A stretch of 64,000 nucleotides of DNA, from contig CM055816.1 of NCBI GenBank assembly GCA_029582265.1, positions 97,537,056 through 97,601,055 of the forward strand, given 5' to 3'. Positions 10,851 through 21,956 of this stretch are shown here, piece by piece. Positions within the stretch are counted from its first letter, which is position 1; each line of letters starts with the position of its first letter. The stretch is from Zoroaster sp. YZ-2022 (Eukaryota; Echinodermata; Asteroidea; Forcipulatida; Zoroasteridae). The position numbers and the translations under genes were made by a program. The notes under the pieces are model-generated. The model did no database searches. It was given only the letters and a program-made list of their open reading frames with translations, and was not told the DNA's origin.

Positions 10851-11619
10851 TTAAATGAGAAATCACTCTTAGAAATAAGATAAAACACTGAAAATGTTTT
10901 TTTTTTGCTTTTAATTTTGATTTCATATTTTAATCAACTCTTTCATCAATGTTATTAATGTAAATTAAGTACATTCACTTAAGATTGTACAATAGGGAAA
11001 GCAAAAAACAATGATAAATATAACACTAATAATTATAATAATTTCGATCGAGCGTAACATATAAACGTCCTGTGCCACTTTCTGTTTTAGTTAGAGGTAA
11101 GTGAATGCCATCTTTGTCTGTTGATAAGTGTCATCCCATCTCTTTATTCTAAACCCATGGTTAATGCCAACCATGCCCTCTTGATTTCAACACGATTTCA
11201 ATATGAATCTTTGCTTATTTTGTTTGCACTTTTGTTTTTGTTGAACTCCTTTGCAGCTAATGAGTTCATCTTTTCCTATCTCCCACACGCTTTTGACCTC
11301 AAATTCTGCTATATCAGCCCGTTTTACTACTAAAAAATTTCTATCATTTAAAAACGAAGCATGGGTGTCGGTGCATGTAGATTCACGTTCCATGATTTTC
11401 TTGATTTGTAACAGTTATTCTGTAGGCTGAGTTCCCTATAAGATTCTTGGTATCCGCTAATATGACAACTGAATCCATGATCAGCAATGGCTTATATTGA
11501 ACAGCTTTCTAAATTGTCATGTTTGCAATTCTTGATAAATAATGACAACTTACATTTATTTATTTTGATAAATATGAAGAAAAACAATTTTTAAATAAAT
11601 TTTTAGACATAGGGCCTAC
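10851..11619. other. no gene seen
   Basis: AT-rich DNA. Words near 11280-11330 (TCCCACACGCTT..GACCTCA..ATATCAGCCC) repeat words at 10165-10215, so the tract is probably transposon-derived. Confidence 0.4.
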
Positions 11620-12038
11620 CTCTTGTCAGTTCAGCTGTTTCACTCTGGAAATTGACAAACTCGTCCGGGGTGAATCGCTGGGAACATGGCCCACCGTGAT
11701 TATTCTTGCACTGGCAGAGAAATTCCCTGGCTTTGTCGCGTTGGCCATTAATCTCTACTGCACCATTACACTCAACATCATCAAGGGGCAAAATGTCTAC
11801 AGTTAAAATGGGTGGGTCGATGGGTTCCTCATCGCTTTCATCATCATTTTCATGAAAACTATCCATGGAAGATGAATCGGAATCACCACTGTCACTGGAA
11901 GCATCGCCTTCGTCGTCACCTTCAGGGGTAACGAAGTAATCTTCCACAAAGCCAAGCAAGTCATTTTCAACTCCGTGAAGATTTGCATCGCGAAGCTCGT
12001 TTACAGCTTCGGCAAGACAACGATCCTTGGAACACATG
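11620..12038 (-). CDS. first exon of a Cys-rich invertebrate protein family
   Basis: From an ATG at 12038 the frame reads MCSKDRCLAEAVNELRDAN, then a strongly acidic Ser/Asp/Glu stretch, then FLCQCKNNHGGPCSQRF and FQSETAELTRG. It ends at a good donor (AGAG|GTAGGC). An acidic N-terminus followed by C-x-C...GPC..F...ELT resembles the start of long proteins widespread in marine invertebrates whose role is unknown and which may be transposon-derived; this relation is from memory. No following exon was found on this strand, so the gene may be truncated. The frame stays open upstream to 12259, but the ATG at 12038 fits the family better. Confidence 0.55.
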
Positions 12039-12259
12039 CCAAACAATTTCTTACAAATACAGAGCAAACAATTGTAGAAAGTGCAAGAAAATATCGGGAA
12101 ATTGTTGACTTGAAATGCGACGTTGAATAAAGATGACATGCAAGTCGCAGAAATTTTCCACACGGCTACGTCATCTGGTCTACTGTGCGCATGCGCTAAA
12201 GCCAGTTTCGGGCGTCTTGTCCAATTACGTGCCATTATTTTGTACACGTGACCTAACAA

Positions 12260-14040
12260 CTACGTCATCCATAGCAACAAGAGTAGTTTGTTTATCACAT
12301 TCTTTCGTCCAATACTCATTTGCATTTGATCTATGTCCTTCGATATGACCAAATTTGGAAAGAGTGGGTGTCAAGCTTTAAGACCATACCACACTTTGTC
12401 TAGGGGGTTATTAAGACTTCGCAGAAGAAGGGGAAAAACGTGCCATGTTTCAGGTTTCACGTAGCAAAACGAAGACAATACAAGACAACAATGCACTCAA
12501 AATCAATGTTTTTTTCACTATTCATCAAAATCAACATTTCTGTGAATAAAATCGGAAACTTTAGATATTAAAGATATCATAATTACAAAAAAAATAAAAT
12601 AAAATTTTGATGGATTTTTCCACCCTCTCATCGTTGAGCGGGCCATTACACGTTAATGCATAGCGCGACTTATGTAACCTTTTCCTGGAGCGGGTCACAT
12701 ATATACTTTTTATTTGTATATTAAAGATAGTAATGTCACGAAGAGGGGTAGGGTGGTGTCACCCTGTGAAGTGGTAGTAAGCCAAATTAATTAAAAGATG
12801 GACTCTTCTCACAATGTCGGACAAAATAAAGTCAGAAAACTTCAATTTGCTTTGCTTTGCTTGTAAAAATTTTTAAATGATTTATTTGAAATAATAAAAT
12901 TTGTGTGAAATAAAGCTCACAAATTCAGCTTACTGTGTATTATTCTTAAATTATAAACGATCAGGATTTAAACTCAGTTGAAAAGTTATTGATTATGACT
13001 TATCACTTTACTTAGGCCCTATGACTTTGGGTTGTCAGGTCAAGAATTAAATTAAGGGCTACAGGGCTAATTTTGGTGTCAAATTAAAGGAAATACAAGC
13101 AGAATAAAAATACTTTTAAATGAACTCAATAGGTCGTATACTTTTCGAGTTCCGGAACTTTTGTTAATCGAAATGAGGTCCAATACATGAAGACAGTTAC
13201 TGTGTACAGTTAATACATTAAATATGGTCCCAAATAGCTCAAAAACCATGTAAAACATTAACATTTTTAACATAACTACATAATTTATTGATATATCATC
13301 ATTAAACTTTCAGGACATAAAGTTTAACTTACAAGCTTTTACAAAAATACAGTTTATACATTTGTCAGTTTGTAATTTATCGTATTATCCATTAGTTACC
13401 ATGGAACGGAATATAGGTCAACGACCTTATTTTTGCAAAAGACCATGTATTTCAAACATTTATGTAGATTTTGTCTTCAGAGTTGGATGTTATGTAACTT
13501 GGGACACCTGTCAGTTATTAAAAAATGGAATTTTTAACAGTGTAATGCAATGTTTCCCATGGTAACCATGGAAACAATAAATAGGTCAATGACCTACATT
13601 GACAAAAAATATAATTTTGTCTGTATTTTCAAAATTTCACGAGACATTGACATGAAATTTGCAGGTAATGTCAATTGTAGCTCACATGTACAATTACATT
13701 TGTATCAAGTAACTTTATGATAAACATTCACAAAATTTCTGTTGTTACCACGGAAACAAGAAATGTCAAAAATGTATTTTTTTTACAAAAAAGTCAAACA
13801 TTTTTTACATACGTATATTTTTGCATCTTTTTTTCACATAATTTCAAAAACTGTCAAGATGACATTAACCATGGTATGCATCTTGCAAATCATCTCCACA
13901 TGGTTACCATGGAAATGTTATCATGATTATATGGGTTAAAGACATCCTGCAATACATTGTTTACTTTTCATTTACACATTCTGAGATACTGTACATACAC
14001 TTTATTGTAATGCTACGTTTGTATAGGGTTACACTTACCT
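12260..14040. other. AT-rich DNA with TTACCATGG repeats, no gene
   Basis: Diverged copies of a unit containing TTACCATGGAAAC and AGGTCAATGACCT occur near 13395, 13560, 13748 and 13900. No open frame shows coding character. Confidence 0.5.
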
Positions 14041-14046
14041 TTAGTT

Positions 14047-17000
14047 TCAAGTTTTAATGATAAGATCTCCCTTTTTCAGGTCTCCTAACAATGGAAAGTT
14101 CCAAGTGTCTTCTGGAAAATCATCATATGTGATGTCAAATTCAGTAAGCAGAACATTGCGCTTCAGGGAATGAATTGCTGTGACACGACCACAAAACCAC
14201 TCAACAGTTCCGTCTTCATTTTTACATTTATGTTTTACGCTTTTGCCAACCAGTGTATCTGGGTGTTCTAGAAACAATGGCAAGAGTTGTTGCTGTTGTT
14301 TTGATTTGATTTGATTTCTTTGCTCAGCTATTTTGTGACTCATTGCGTTCTTAGATGTTCCTATATTGGTGGTGATCTTGGCTGGTTGGTGGTATTGAAG
14401 TGTGTTACCCTGCACATTTTCTGTTGTTATCTTATTTAATTCAAGTACTTGCATCAGGTTTGACTGAAGTTTTTCTGTTGTAAATTCGACATTTTGGCTT
14501 GATTTGTAAAAGAGATTTGGGCTTCCCTTAGCACCAAGGACTTTCTTCTGGTATTGCAGTTGGGCAACAAGGGCAGTCTTTCTCTCTTCTGGGGTTATAT
14601 CAGCCAACTTGTCTGAGAGTGTCTGTCGTCCAGACTCCTCCAAAAGGCAAAATGCCTTCAGTTGCAGCAACTTTTCCCAGCATACTTCTTTGATTTTTCC
14701 CTTCCTGTTTCTTTTGCTTGACTTGTAGAGCTCTTATATGCTGCTGCTTTAGCTTATCCTTTCTTGCCAAATATTGTTCTCTTATTTTGGGGTAGTGGTT
14801 TCGTGCCATGTCGAGGAGCTTGTTCTTTTGTTGTACATCCATTGTATCGAGCCATTCACTTGGTTTATTGTTCAACCATAGCAGGTAAGTTTCATAAGCG
14901 TGGCATGTTGCTGCAGGCTTTAGTCTCACCAAGATGTCAAGTATGGCAAAGTCTCTCTCTGAGATGGTGTTTGTTGTGGGCACATTCTTTGCAGAATTTT
15001 GAAGTTCTTCTGAAGGTCCAAAGAACATGCCGCCTTCCAATTGGTCCTTTGCTTGCCTCTCTAGGATGAGGACAATACCAGTGACGATCATCTCTAAGGC
15101 CGCCTGAGTGAAAGCTTCCATATCGACATCACCAGTATCTGAGAACAGTTCCTCATATAACTCATCCTTGTGCAACTCCACCTTGGTGACATCGAAGAGA
15201 GGCTCGCCTTCCAACAATGATTTCGCATTGACTGCCCACAGTTTGAGTTTACCAAGCATTTCGTTTAATGGTGCATTTAGGTCGAGGATGCTTGCGGTAC
15301 CTTCAACGAGTCGCCAGAATGGGCCTGTTATTATTTTGTCAATAATCCCTAGTGCCCTAATCTGCGCCAGATAAACCTTCTGTTGGATGTCAAAGTGGAC
15401 AGCTTTGAGGAGATTATTTGGCTCTGGGAGCGATGAGATGAAGTTGTAGATGTGATGCCTGTGATAAAATGTTGAATCGGTTGGCCCGGTATGTTTCTAA
15501 CTTATTATTGGTGCCTTCTTGTTGTAGGTAGGTGTTCCAATCAGAAGCGATTCCTGACTTGTCGCATCCATGCTCTGTGAAAGCCTTAGCTGCTGTTCTT
15601 ACAAGCCTCGCGGCACCACTCTCATTTCCGAAAGCAAAGGGGTTTCGTCCACTCTCTACAATGTCACTTTCGTTAATTTTCAATACTTTGTCTGCTTCAG
15701 ATGCAAAATTGACTAATAAATGCATTTTGCAGAAAAAGTTGCCCATGTCTGCGATGGCTTTCTGTGATGATGCTGACAGTGACTCCCAGTTTTCGATAAC
15801 ATCAGGAAGAAGCTCTTCACGAAGTTCCTGAAGTTTAGCATTGAAAAGCGGGTTCGTTGGTCCCTGATCACCCATCGTGTTCTTAAGAGACGTCACAAGC
15901 TTGGCTATTGTATTGTCTCTGTCTTCTGTTGTCACAGCTTCCGCAATTTCTTTAATTGTGCTTCTGAAAGCTTCAGGTATGTTTCTGCGTCTCCTGCTCC
16001 AACTTCAGTCAACCCTATTGTTGTTGTTTCCCATTTCTTAGGGTGATTTGGAAGCCTTGGTAGTGGTGATGAAATTTTGTTGTAGCATCAGAGTGCAAAG
16101 TGTTGCCCGTTAAATTTGATGGGTCGCCTCCCTCTTCCATGTATTCGTAGATTTGATTTTGAGCAACAAACTTTGCCTCATTCAAAATTCTATGCAAAGT
16201 TCCTTGTGATGGAAGTCTATCTGGAAGCTTGCCGAGGAGATTCTTACATACGGTATTGATGACTTTTGGTACCTTTGACATACTTATGTTGCACTCTGTG
16301 AGGACCATGATGGTTTCTCTGAGTTCATTTACAAACTTTCCCCCTTCGAAAGTGTGTATCACATTATCCTCTAGCAATGCATTCAACTGCTCCAGTTCTC
16401 TGATGTATAAGTCACTTTCCTGCATTTTTGTTTCAAGTTCCTCTATTTTGGCTGCAGTTTGTTTCACTAGGTCACACTTGCTTTTGTCAGCTCTAATTTT
16501 TATCTGACTGAGATTTTTCAATGCATCTCGGCGTTCTTGTCTTGCATCACCAAGTATTTCAGCTTGCACCTGTATGCATTCATCTTTTTCTCTCACCTGT
16601 TTGTTCATCTCTTTATTTTCAGTTTCAAGTTCTTGTATTTTCTTTAGTTTTTTTTCTACATTTCCCACAGCTCGCACTACCTTTTTTTGAAGGTTCTTTA
16701 TAGTGCTTGACTTGTCTGTCAACTTCTCCTGCAGTTTGTGGACATTTTCATTAGCCTGGTCCAATTCATTTGACTTGGATTCAAAATTTCTCTGGGTTTA
16801 CTTTTCTCCCGTGTAATTTTGTTGATGTCTTTTGGCATCTGCGACTAACATTGACGTATGGTTCTTTACCACGGCCTCAAGCTCCTGACTAAGTCTTTCG
16901 GATTTCTGTGATGCTTTCTTCAGTTCATCCGCTATGTGTTTGTGTTCTTTCTCCATCTGTTTCATTTCATGCCTAAACTCTTCGGATTCAGCCTCAAGCT

Positions 17001-17379
17001 CTTCATAGGAACGCTTTGCTGGCAAGGCAGGTGGTGGAGGCGATGGAGTGGAGGCACAAACTCTTTGCCTAAAAAGTCTGCCAGGGCATTCTTCTTGTTG
17101 CGGCGTAAGTTCTTCCTCTTGTTTACTGCTGCAGTTATCTTCAACCGTAAGCTGATTGGATTACACTTGTGTATTGCAGAATCTTGATGAGCCAATTTTA
17201 TGAGCAAATCTGCGGTTTCCTTTGCATTGTTGGTGGAAATGTTGTCAAGGATTTCAAGTACTAGACCATTTTTTATTACTCTCAGCAACTGGTTTTGTTA
17301 AGTCGTGAACAGTCACGCCACAATCATCACTAAAAGGGCCCAAAGAAAATTCATCGGCTTCTCTGTTCCCGTCTGCCAT
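14047..17379 (-). pseudogene. decayed DDE-like coiled-coil gene with Tudor-like C-terminus
   Basis: From ATG 17379 (MADGNREADEFSLGPFSDD) to TGA 14047 an almost continuous protein of about 1,100 residues can be followed. In order: an acidic N-terminus; KRSYEELEAESEEFRHEM and a long coiled coil; LHSDATTKFHHHYQGFQ; GLTEVGAGDAETY; NTMGDQGPTNPLF; NFFCKMHLLVNFA; GPFWRLVEG; and a C-terminal Tudor/chromo-like block (VEWFCGRVTAIHSL..LLTEFDITYDDFPEDTW). The HSDATTKF and FFCKMHLLVNFA spacing is reminiscent of a DDE-type nuclease core; that is inference. Lesions: shifts near 17275 (A6 run), 17047, 16025, 15980, 15467 (T run) and 14685, and a TAA at 16798. The protein family is widespread in invertebrates and fish but uncharacterised, probably transposon-derived. 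An acceptor just before the ATG suggests an upstream leader exon. Confidence 0.65.
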
Positions 17380-17385
17380 ACTGAA

Positions 17386-17765
17386 AAATGCCTAAGAAAG
17401 AATAAAGAGGAAAACAAGATAAAAATTGTATAGTAGAGTAGTATTTTTGTTGCATGTTAAAAAGAAAAAAATTAAATTAAAAAACAAACCATACATCCTT
17501 AGCCTACTTATGTAAAAGCATAGAAACCCCTTCAATTTGTAGTGATAGGCCTACATGTTCCTCAATACATGCTTAGGAAAATGCCTAGGAGAATATAAAG
17601 AGGAAAACAAGATAAAAAATTGTATATTTGTATGTTTTTTATGCATTTTAAACATAAAAAATTACAAAGTAATATAAATAAAATAAATATTAGTCCTACT
17701 TATGTAAAAAGCATAGAAAACCCCTTCAATTAGTAGTGATAGGCCTACATGTTCCTCAATATATC
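17386..17765. repeat. tandem duplication, unit about 185 bp
   Basis: The two halves share AAGAGGAAAACAAGATAAAAA, TACTTATGTAAAA.GCATAGAAA and AGTGATAGGCCTACATGTTC in the same order, with moderate divergence. It lies just upstream of the decayed DDE-like gene. Confidence 0.8.
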
Positions 17766-18364
17766 ATAAATTTATTTAAATGAAAAAATATTTAGGCGAA
17801 AAGCAATTTTAAAAAGTTAAATTTGCAAAAGAACACTTGAAATAAGTTATTTCATTCAATTCCCCTCAAAAAAGGTAGCACCCCCATTTTGAAGAATGGA
17901 ATAACCCACAGAGACCAGAGCGACCGCACAGGTATACACCTCCCAGACGATACCATTATTTGTGTATGTATATGGACGTTGAGGGGGCTTTTTCATTTTG
18001 GTAAAATAATGTCTCAAATTCCCAAATATGTTTAATTTGTAATAATAACTATTAATAAAATACAGTTGATAATATATGTACACAATCAATAATTGTATAA
18101 ACTGGAATTTCCACGTACCAAGCAGTGTCTGTGGGCGTGTTCCCGACCGGGCGCGCAGGCGAGATCTTCCCGCGCGTGGTGGGTGAAAGCTCCCGGTGAA
18201 CCGTGACCTCCACAGGCACATACAAAGCCGTAATCCTCGGACAAAAGTGCTCATGAATAGCTGGACAAAATTCGCTTTTCGGACAAAACTACGCACAATG
18301 GCGACATGAAAATCACACACATACTATAAAAGACATGTTAAATTCATTTAATGAGATCACCTAC

Positions 18365-18529
18365 CTTGATATTTGAGAATTCCACTTTCAAAAATCGTTT
18401 TGATTTTTGCTTTTTGCTTTTATCGTAACTTTCGTTGTAAAGAACGTATCGAGATGGTGAAAACACGGACATGTACAGGAACCCTTCGGTAACCAAGGGA
18501 AACCCGTCAATCTGCCAATCACTGTTCAT
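18365..18529 (-). CDS. candidate first coding exon, unknown protein
   Basis: The ATG at 18529 opens MNSDWQIDGFPLVTEGF, followed by LYMSVFSPSRYVLYNESY and a Lys-rich end, and closes at the donor AAG|GTAGGT in phase 0. The local DNA is GC-richer than average, as expected near a promoter. No downstream exon was identified, because the acceptor before the 14-17 kb gene does not match in phase. The family is not recognised. Confidence 0.35.
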
Positions 18530-19089
18530 TCGAGCCCGGACAGGCTGCCGAGTTGACTCGTGCGACGCGTTCGGCAAAAATCTGGGGCCGAATGCGTGGA
18601 TCGGTCACTCGCGGCCAGGGCTCTCGGAACAGTTGGGCGGAGCAAAGGGGCTTCATTCACAAAAAGTTTTAGCTGTCGTACATCCACCCTACTGCTATTT
18701 TATGACCATTATTCGAAAGAGGAAAGTTGAGGCTTTCAAATAAAGGTATTACTTGTAGTTTCTGACATAAAAGTCGTACAATTTTGGGGGTAAACATGTT
18801 GGAATTTTCGGCGCACGAAGACTGTGTGTGTGTGTACGTGTCTTCAGTCACGGTGAGGGAAGCACAAAGCGAACTAAACAGCAATGTAGGTATGTGCGTA
18901 TCCCACGCATTGTCGCAAATCTGTTCGGCCGCGGCCTCAATCTCGGGTTGAATCGCCGTGGCGAAGACACCGTGGAGATAGCGCTTTGTAACGTTTCGCT
19001 GAGGCCGTTCTTTTTGACGTACCCAGGAGATTTTTATTCGAAGACGTAGATCACATATTCTACTTTAACCTCGTTCTAAAATTTTCTGA
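18530..19089. promoter_or_regulatory. possible bidirectional promoter region
   Basis: A 560-bp, CpG-richer stretch lies between two candidate first exons pointing away from each other. No TATA box is evident. This is inference from position and composition. Confidence 0.25.
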
Positions 19090-19174
19090 ATGCGGCATCT
19101 AGAAGTTTCCAAAAAATATTCTCGAAATTTGGGTTCGCTCTTGCTCATCAAAACCATCGACGATTTACCAAAAG
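19090..19174 (+). CDS. candidate first coding exon, unknown protein
   Basis: The ATG at 19090 gives MRHLEVSKKYSRNLGSLLLI then KTIDDLPK, and ends at a consensus donor AAAG|GTGAGT. It is only 28 codons, and no next exon was found in the AT-rich DNA downstream. Confidence 0.3.
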
Positions 19175-19439
19175 GTGAGTAAAATCACTTATCAAACCAC
19201 AAATATCATTTTTCTACACTTGTTTTCTACCTCTTGGCCAATTTTGACGGCGATTGAACGTCTCCCAATTATGTTTTTTGGTCTCCCCAAACATCGATGT
19301 CAACCAAAGATTGTATTGCGCCGCGTTCAGCGCGCTATAGACCTACCAATTTTCAGTCCGATAAATCGTCCGTTTAAACCTAATAAGTAATATACATCGG
19401 CGTAACACAATATTAAATATTAGTTTTCATGAACTTATT

Positions 19440-19765
19440 TCATTTTTTTTCTTCATATTTCCAGTCCAATATCATTTATTGTTTTTTATAATGTTTAATT
19501 AAATCAGGGATAAGAATTTCTCGCGGATTTCAGTATAAATATTTAAAATTCTCAGATTTTAGTGATTTTTTTTCTCTATTTTTTAAAATCTATTTTCATT
19601 ATTTTGTTTTATATTTCCAGTCCAATATAATTTATAAATTGTTTTAATATTAAATTAAATCAGGGATGAGAGGCTTTCGAAGATTTTAGTGTAAAAATAT
19701 GAAAACAATCCTCAGATTTGAGTAATTTATTTTTTTTCATAATTTTTTTAATTTATTATTATTTT
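19440..19765. repeat. tandem duplication, unit about 165 bp
   Basis: Two copies share ATATTTCCAGTCCAATAT, TTAAATCAGGGAT.AGA, TTTCAGT/TTTAGTGTAAA and CTCAGATTT in order. Noncoding, very AT-rich. Confidence 0.8.
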
Positions 19766-20980
19766 TTTTTAACACATTTTTTTTGTATTTCTTATTTGTA
19801 AATCAGCACTACATAACAAACTAATCATTGAATTAGCCTGGAAATAGGTTATTATTCTTCCTCTTTTCCCAAGCATTGCAGTGATACCAACCTTTTGAAA
19901 ATCAGACAAGAATTAAGAAAGTTATGATATGGAATCCGAGAAAATCTAGGAAACGGGTCACAACTCAAATGTACATTTCTTATGTTTTTCCTTATAAAAT
20001 AATTGCCATTTACGGGCCTAAAATTGCCGGCTTCAACATGTCATAACTTCCTTATTTTTGGTCACAGGAAGATGATCCTTATATCATTGTAATCGTCTAT
20101 TCAAGACCTTGACAATGATACCAGTTGTATTGGAGTCTGTTGATTTTGAAAATTTTTGTCACATAGCTAAGCAATGCACAAATCTATAAATCACAATATC
20201 CAAATCTAATCCAATCTAAATCCAATCCAAATCTAAATTCAGATCTAATCAAATAAATCTAATAAATGTAATAAATCTAATCAATCAAATCCCCAAGCGC
20301 TGCCAAGCCAGGCTGACAAATGACCACTCACTCACAAACTGTCAAAATGAGAACCACGAAAAGATTTCAGTGAACAGCCGTAGCGTACGATCACGCACGG
20401 TTGTCTACACACGAGCATAGCAGCACACACGTTGTCTTTCACAACGTCAACGAGCATGGCTTAACAGAAATGGAAATAAAATCACACTTTCTCGTACTGC
20501 ATGACACTAAAATCACCGACAATAGTGATCTACAAACATCGTCTGATCAACATAGTCAGAATTTGGTGTAAAATGATGGTTTAGTCGGCAACAAAACAAA
20601 GTTTTTACTCACGGAAAGTTTCTTCATTACATGGTCTACCGACCCAGGTGAAAAGAGAGAGTCTGGAACTTGTCAGCCGCGGCCAAAGCACTTGCAACTA
20701 TTAATCCGCGGTAAACTATTTTACCTTAACAAAATGCTAAGCACAATTTTAACACAGTATGACCCAATAATTTTACTTGCTGAATTAATCAGTAGCCTTA
20801 ATGGGTAAAAATAATTTAAATACACAATGCAAAGATGTTTCCTTAAACCAAACAGGGACTATATCATAGTCGCATGAGCATGACCTCACTGCGTCAAAAG
20901 GCCACAGTTTATATGCAAATGAGTTTAAAGGAACTAAAATGGTTTAAAGGAACTATGTGAAATATCCACACCGCCACAGT
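19766..20980. other. noncoding stretch with (AATCTAAT)n tract
   Basis: No gene is seen. A degenerate AATCTAAT/CCAATCTA simple repeat fills about 20195-20290. An octamer-like ATATGCAAATGAG occurs at about 20913, upstream of the histone-type stem-loop but on the other strand. Confidence 0.5.
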
Positions 20981-21003
20981 AATAAACATGCAATGGCATG
21001 ATG

Positions 21004-21042
21004 AATCTCTTTTGAGAAGATGTGGTGGTCCTGAAAAGGACC
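21004..21042 (-). terminator. histone-type mRNA 3' stem-loop and downstream element
   Basis: On the minus strand GGTCCTTTTCAGGACC (21042-21027) is an exact 6-bp stem with a UUUC loop. This is the replication-dependent histone 3' signal (GGYYYTTYTVARRRCC), here flanked by ACC before and ACCACC after. About 12 bases further is TCTCAAAAGAG, matching the purine-rich histone downstream element paired by U7 snRNA. No histone reading frame is visible upstream. Detection is from the sequence; function is inferred. Confidence 0.7.
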
Positions 21043-21089
21043 GGTGGAAATTTAGTCTTGAAAAAAGACTGGTGTTTAGAAAGAGCGGT

Positions 21090-21268
21090 TTAGACTCCCT
21101 CTCTTGGTCGCTTCTTCCCCCGTTTCGGAGGTGGTTTTGGCCTGGTGAAGAACTCGTACAAACTCTGTGCTGTATGTAGGTCTCTTTGGTCTGTGAAGTG
21201 CTCTTTAAGTTCTTGTTGCGCCAACTTGGTAGCCTTCAACAGCCGTTGCTCGATGTCCTCGGCCTAGT
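21090..21268 (-). CDS. open tail encoding a basic C-terminus, unknown
   Basis: The frame AEDIEQRLLKATKLAQQEL, then KEHFTDQRDLHTAQSLYEFF, then PKPPPKRGKKRPRE ends at TAA 21090-21092, about 50 bases before the histone-type stem-loop. An in-frame TAG precedes it, so it is truncated or spliced. It may be the end of the LINE-derived region or of an unrelated gene. Not a recognised histone. Confidence 0.35.
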
Positions 21269-21599
21269 GGTTATACTCCTAATGTTAGTTTGGTAAAAGC
21301 GATGGCGGCCCTTTCGCTGAGTCTATTCTAATTGTCCTGGAAGGACTTTCGGAAAGTCAGCCCACGGTGTGGATGAGGGGGTCGCGATGCTTTCAGGATG
21401 TAAGGTGGAGGAGTATCCCGTTGGATGGCCCTCGCTAGCGTGTTGATTTGTTTTGTGATATGGATTTTGGTAGTTGTCAGATTGCTGACTGTACTAGCCA
21501 AAGTCCTCACACGTTTAAAGTCGGTCTCGGCTAGTCTGGGTTTATCCTTGGGTGTTGAGTTCTGGTGTAGCTCGAAGGATGTCACCAGCGTTTCCTCTA

Positions 21600-21956
21600 G
21601 GAAGTCAATCAGGTGGCGTTGTCCGCACGTAAGCTGGCTTGACTCCGGGGATGCGGGTGATGTGGCAGTTGAAGGCGACTCTGGAATCCTTGATGGGGAA
21701 GGTGTAATTGGTGAACGCTGTTTGAGAGAGCGATGTTTCAGAGATCTGCTGAGTTTGGTAGACATTTTGTCGTTCATTCCCCTGGTGCCACGATCCAAGG
21801 GAACCAACTGCAAACCCGAACACTTCGACATCCTTGCCGTCAGCTGCCTGAGCTCGCTTCAGGTCAGCATACTTGGTTTCCTTGGCGGCCACGGCAGTCT
21901 GTAGAGCATTATGCGGTCATTGTCGAAGGGGCAGCAGACGTTGATGATGGTGACTT
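21600..21956 (-). pseudogene. RLE-type LINE, endonuclease C-terminal half
   Basis: Immediately right of the CR1-like insertion tail the minus strand reads KVTIINVCCPFDND and, in a shifted frame, AVAAKETKYADLKRAQ..VEVFGFAVGSLGSWHQGNE. 'V.I.DV..P(Y/F)' then 'K..KY..L' then 'VGSLGSW' is the end of the restriction-like endonuclease domain of R2/NeSL-type LINEs. It continues the sequence interrupted at 23521. Confidence 0.7.

Noticed and set aside
12039..12259. N-terminal extension of the Cys-rich exon
   Set aside because: The frame is open but the extension has no family-like features. The ATG at 12038 gives the expected acidic start.
17856..18320. 154-codon minus-strand frame
   Set aside because: Composition is that of AT-rich noncoding DNA plus a CpG-rich patch, with no motif, no splice support and no sensible start.
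21425..21904. 159-codon plus-strand frame
   Set aside because: It is the antisense shadow of the RLE-type LINE endonuclease region on the minus strand.
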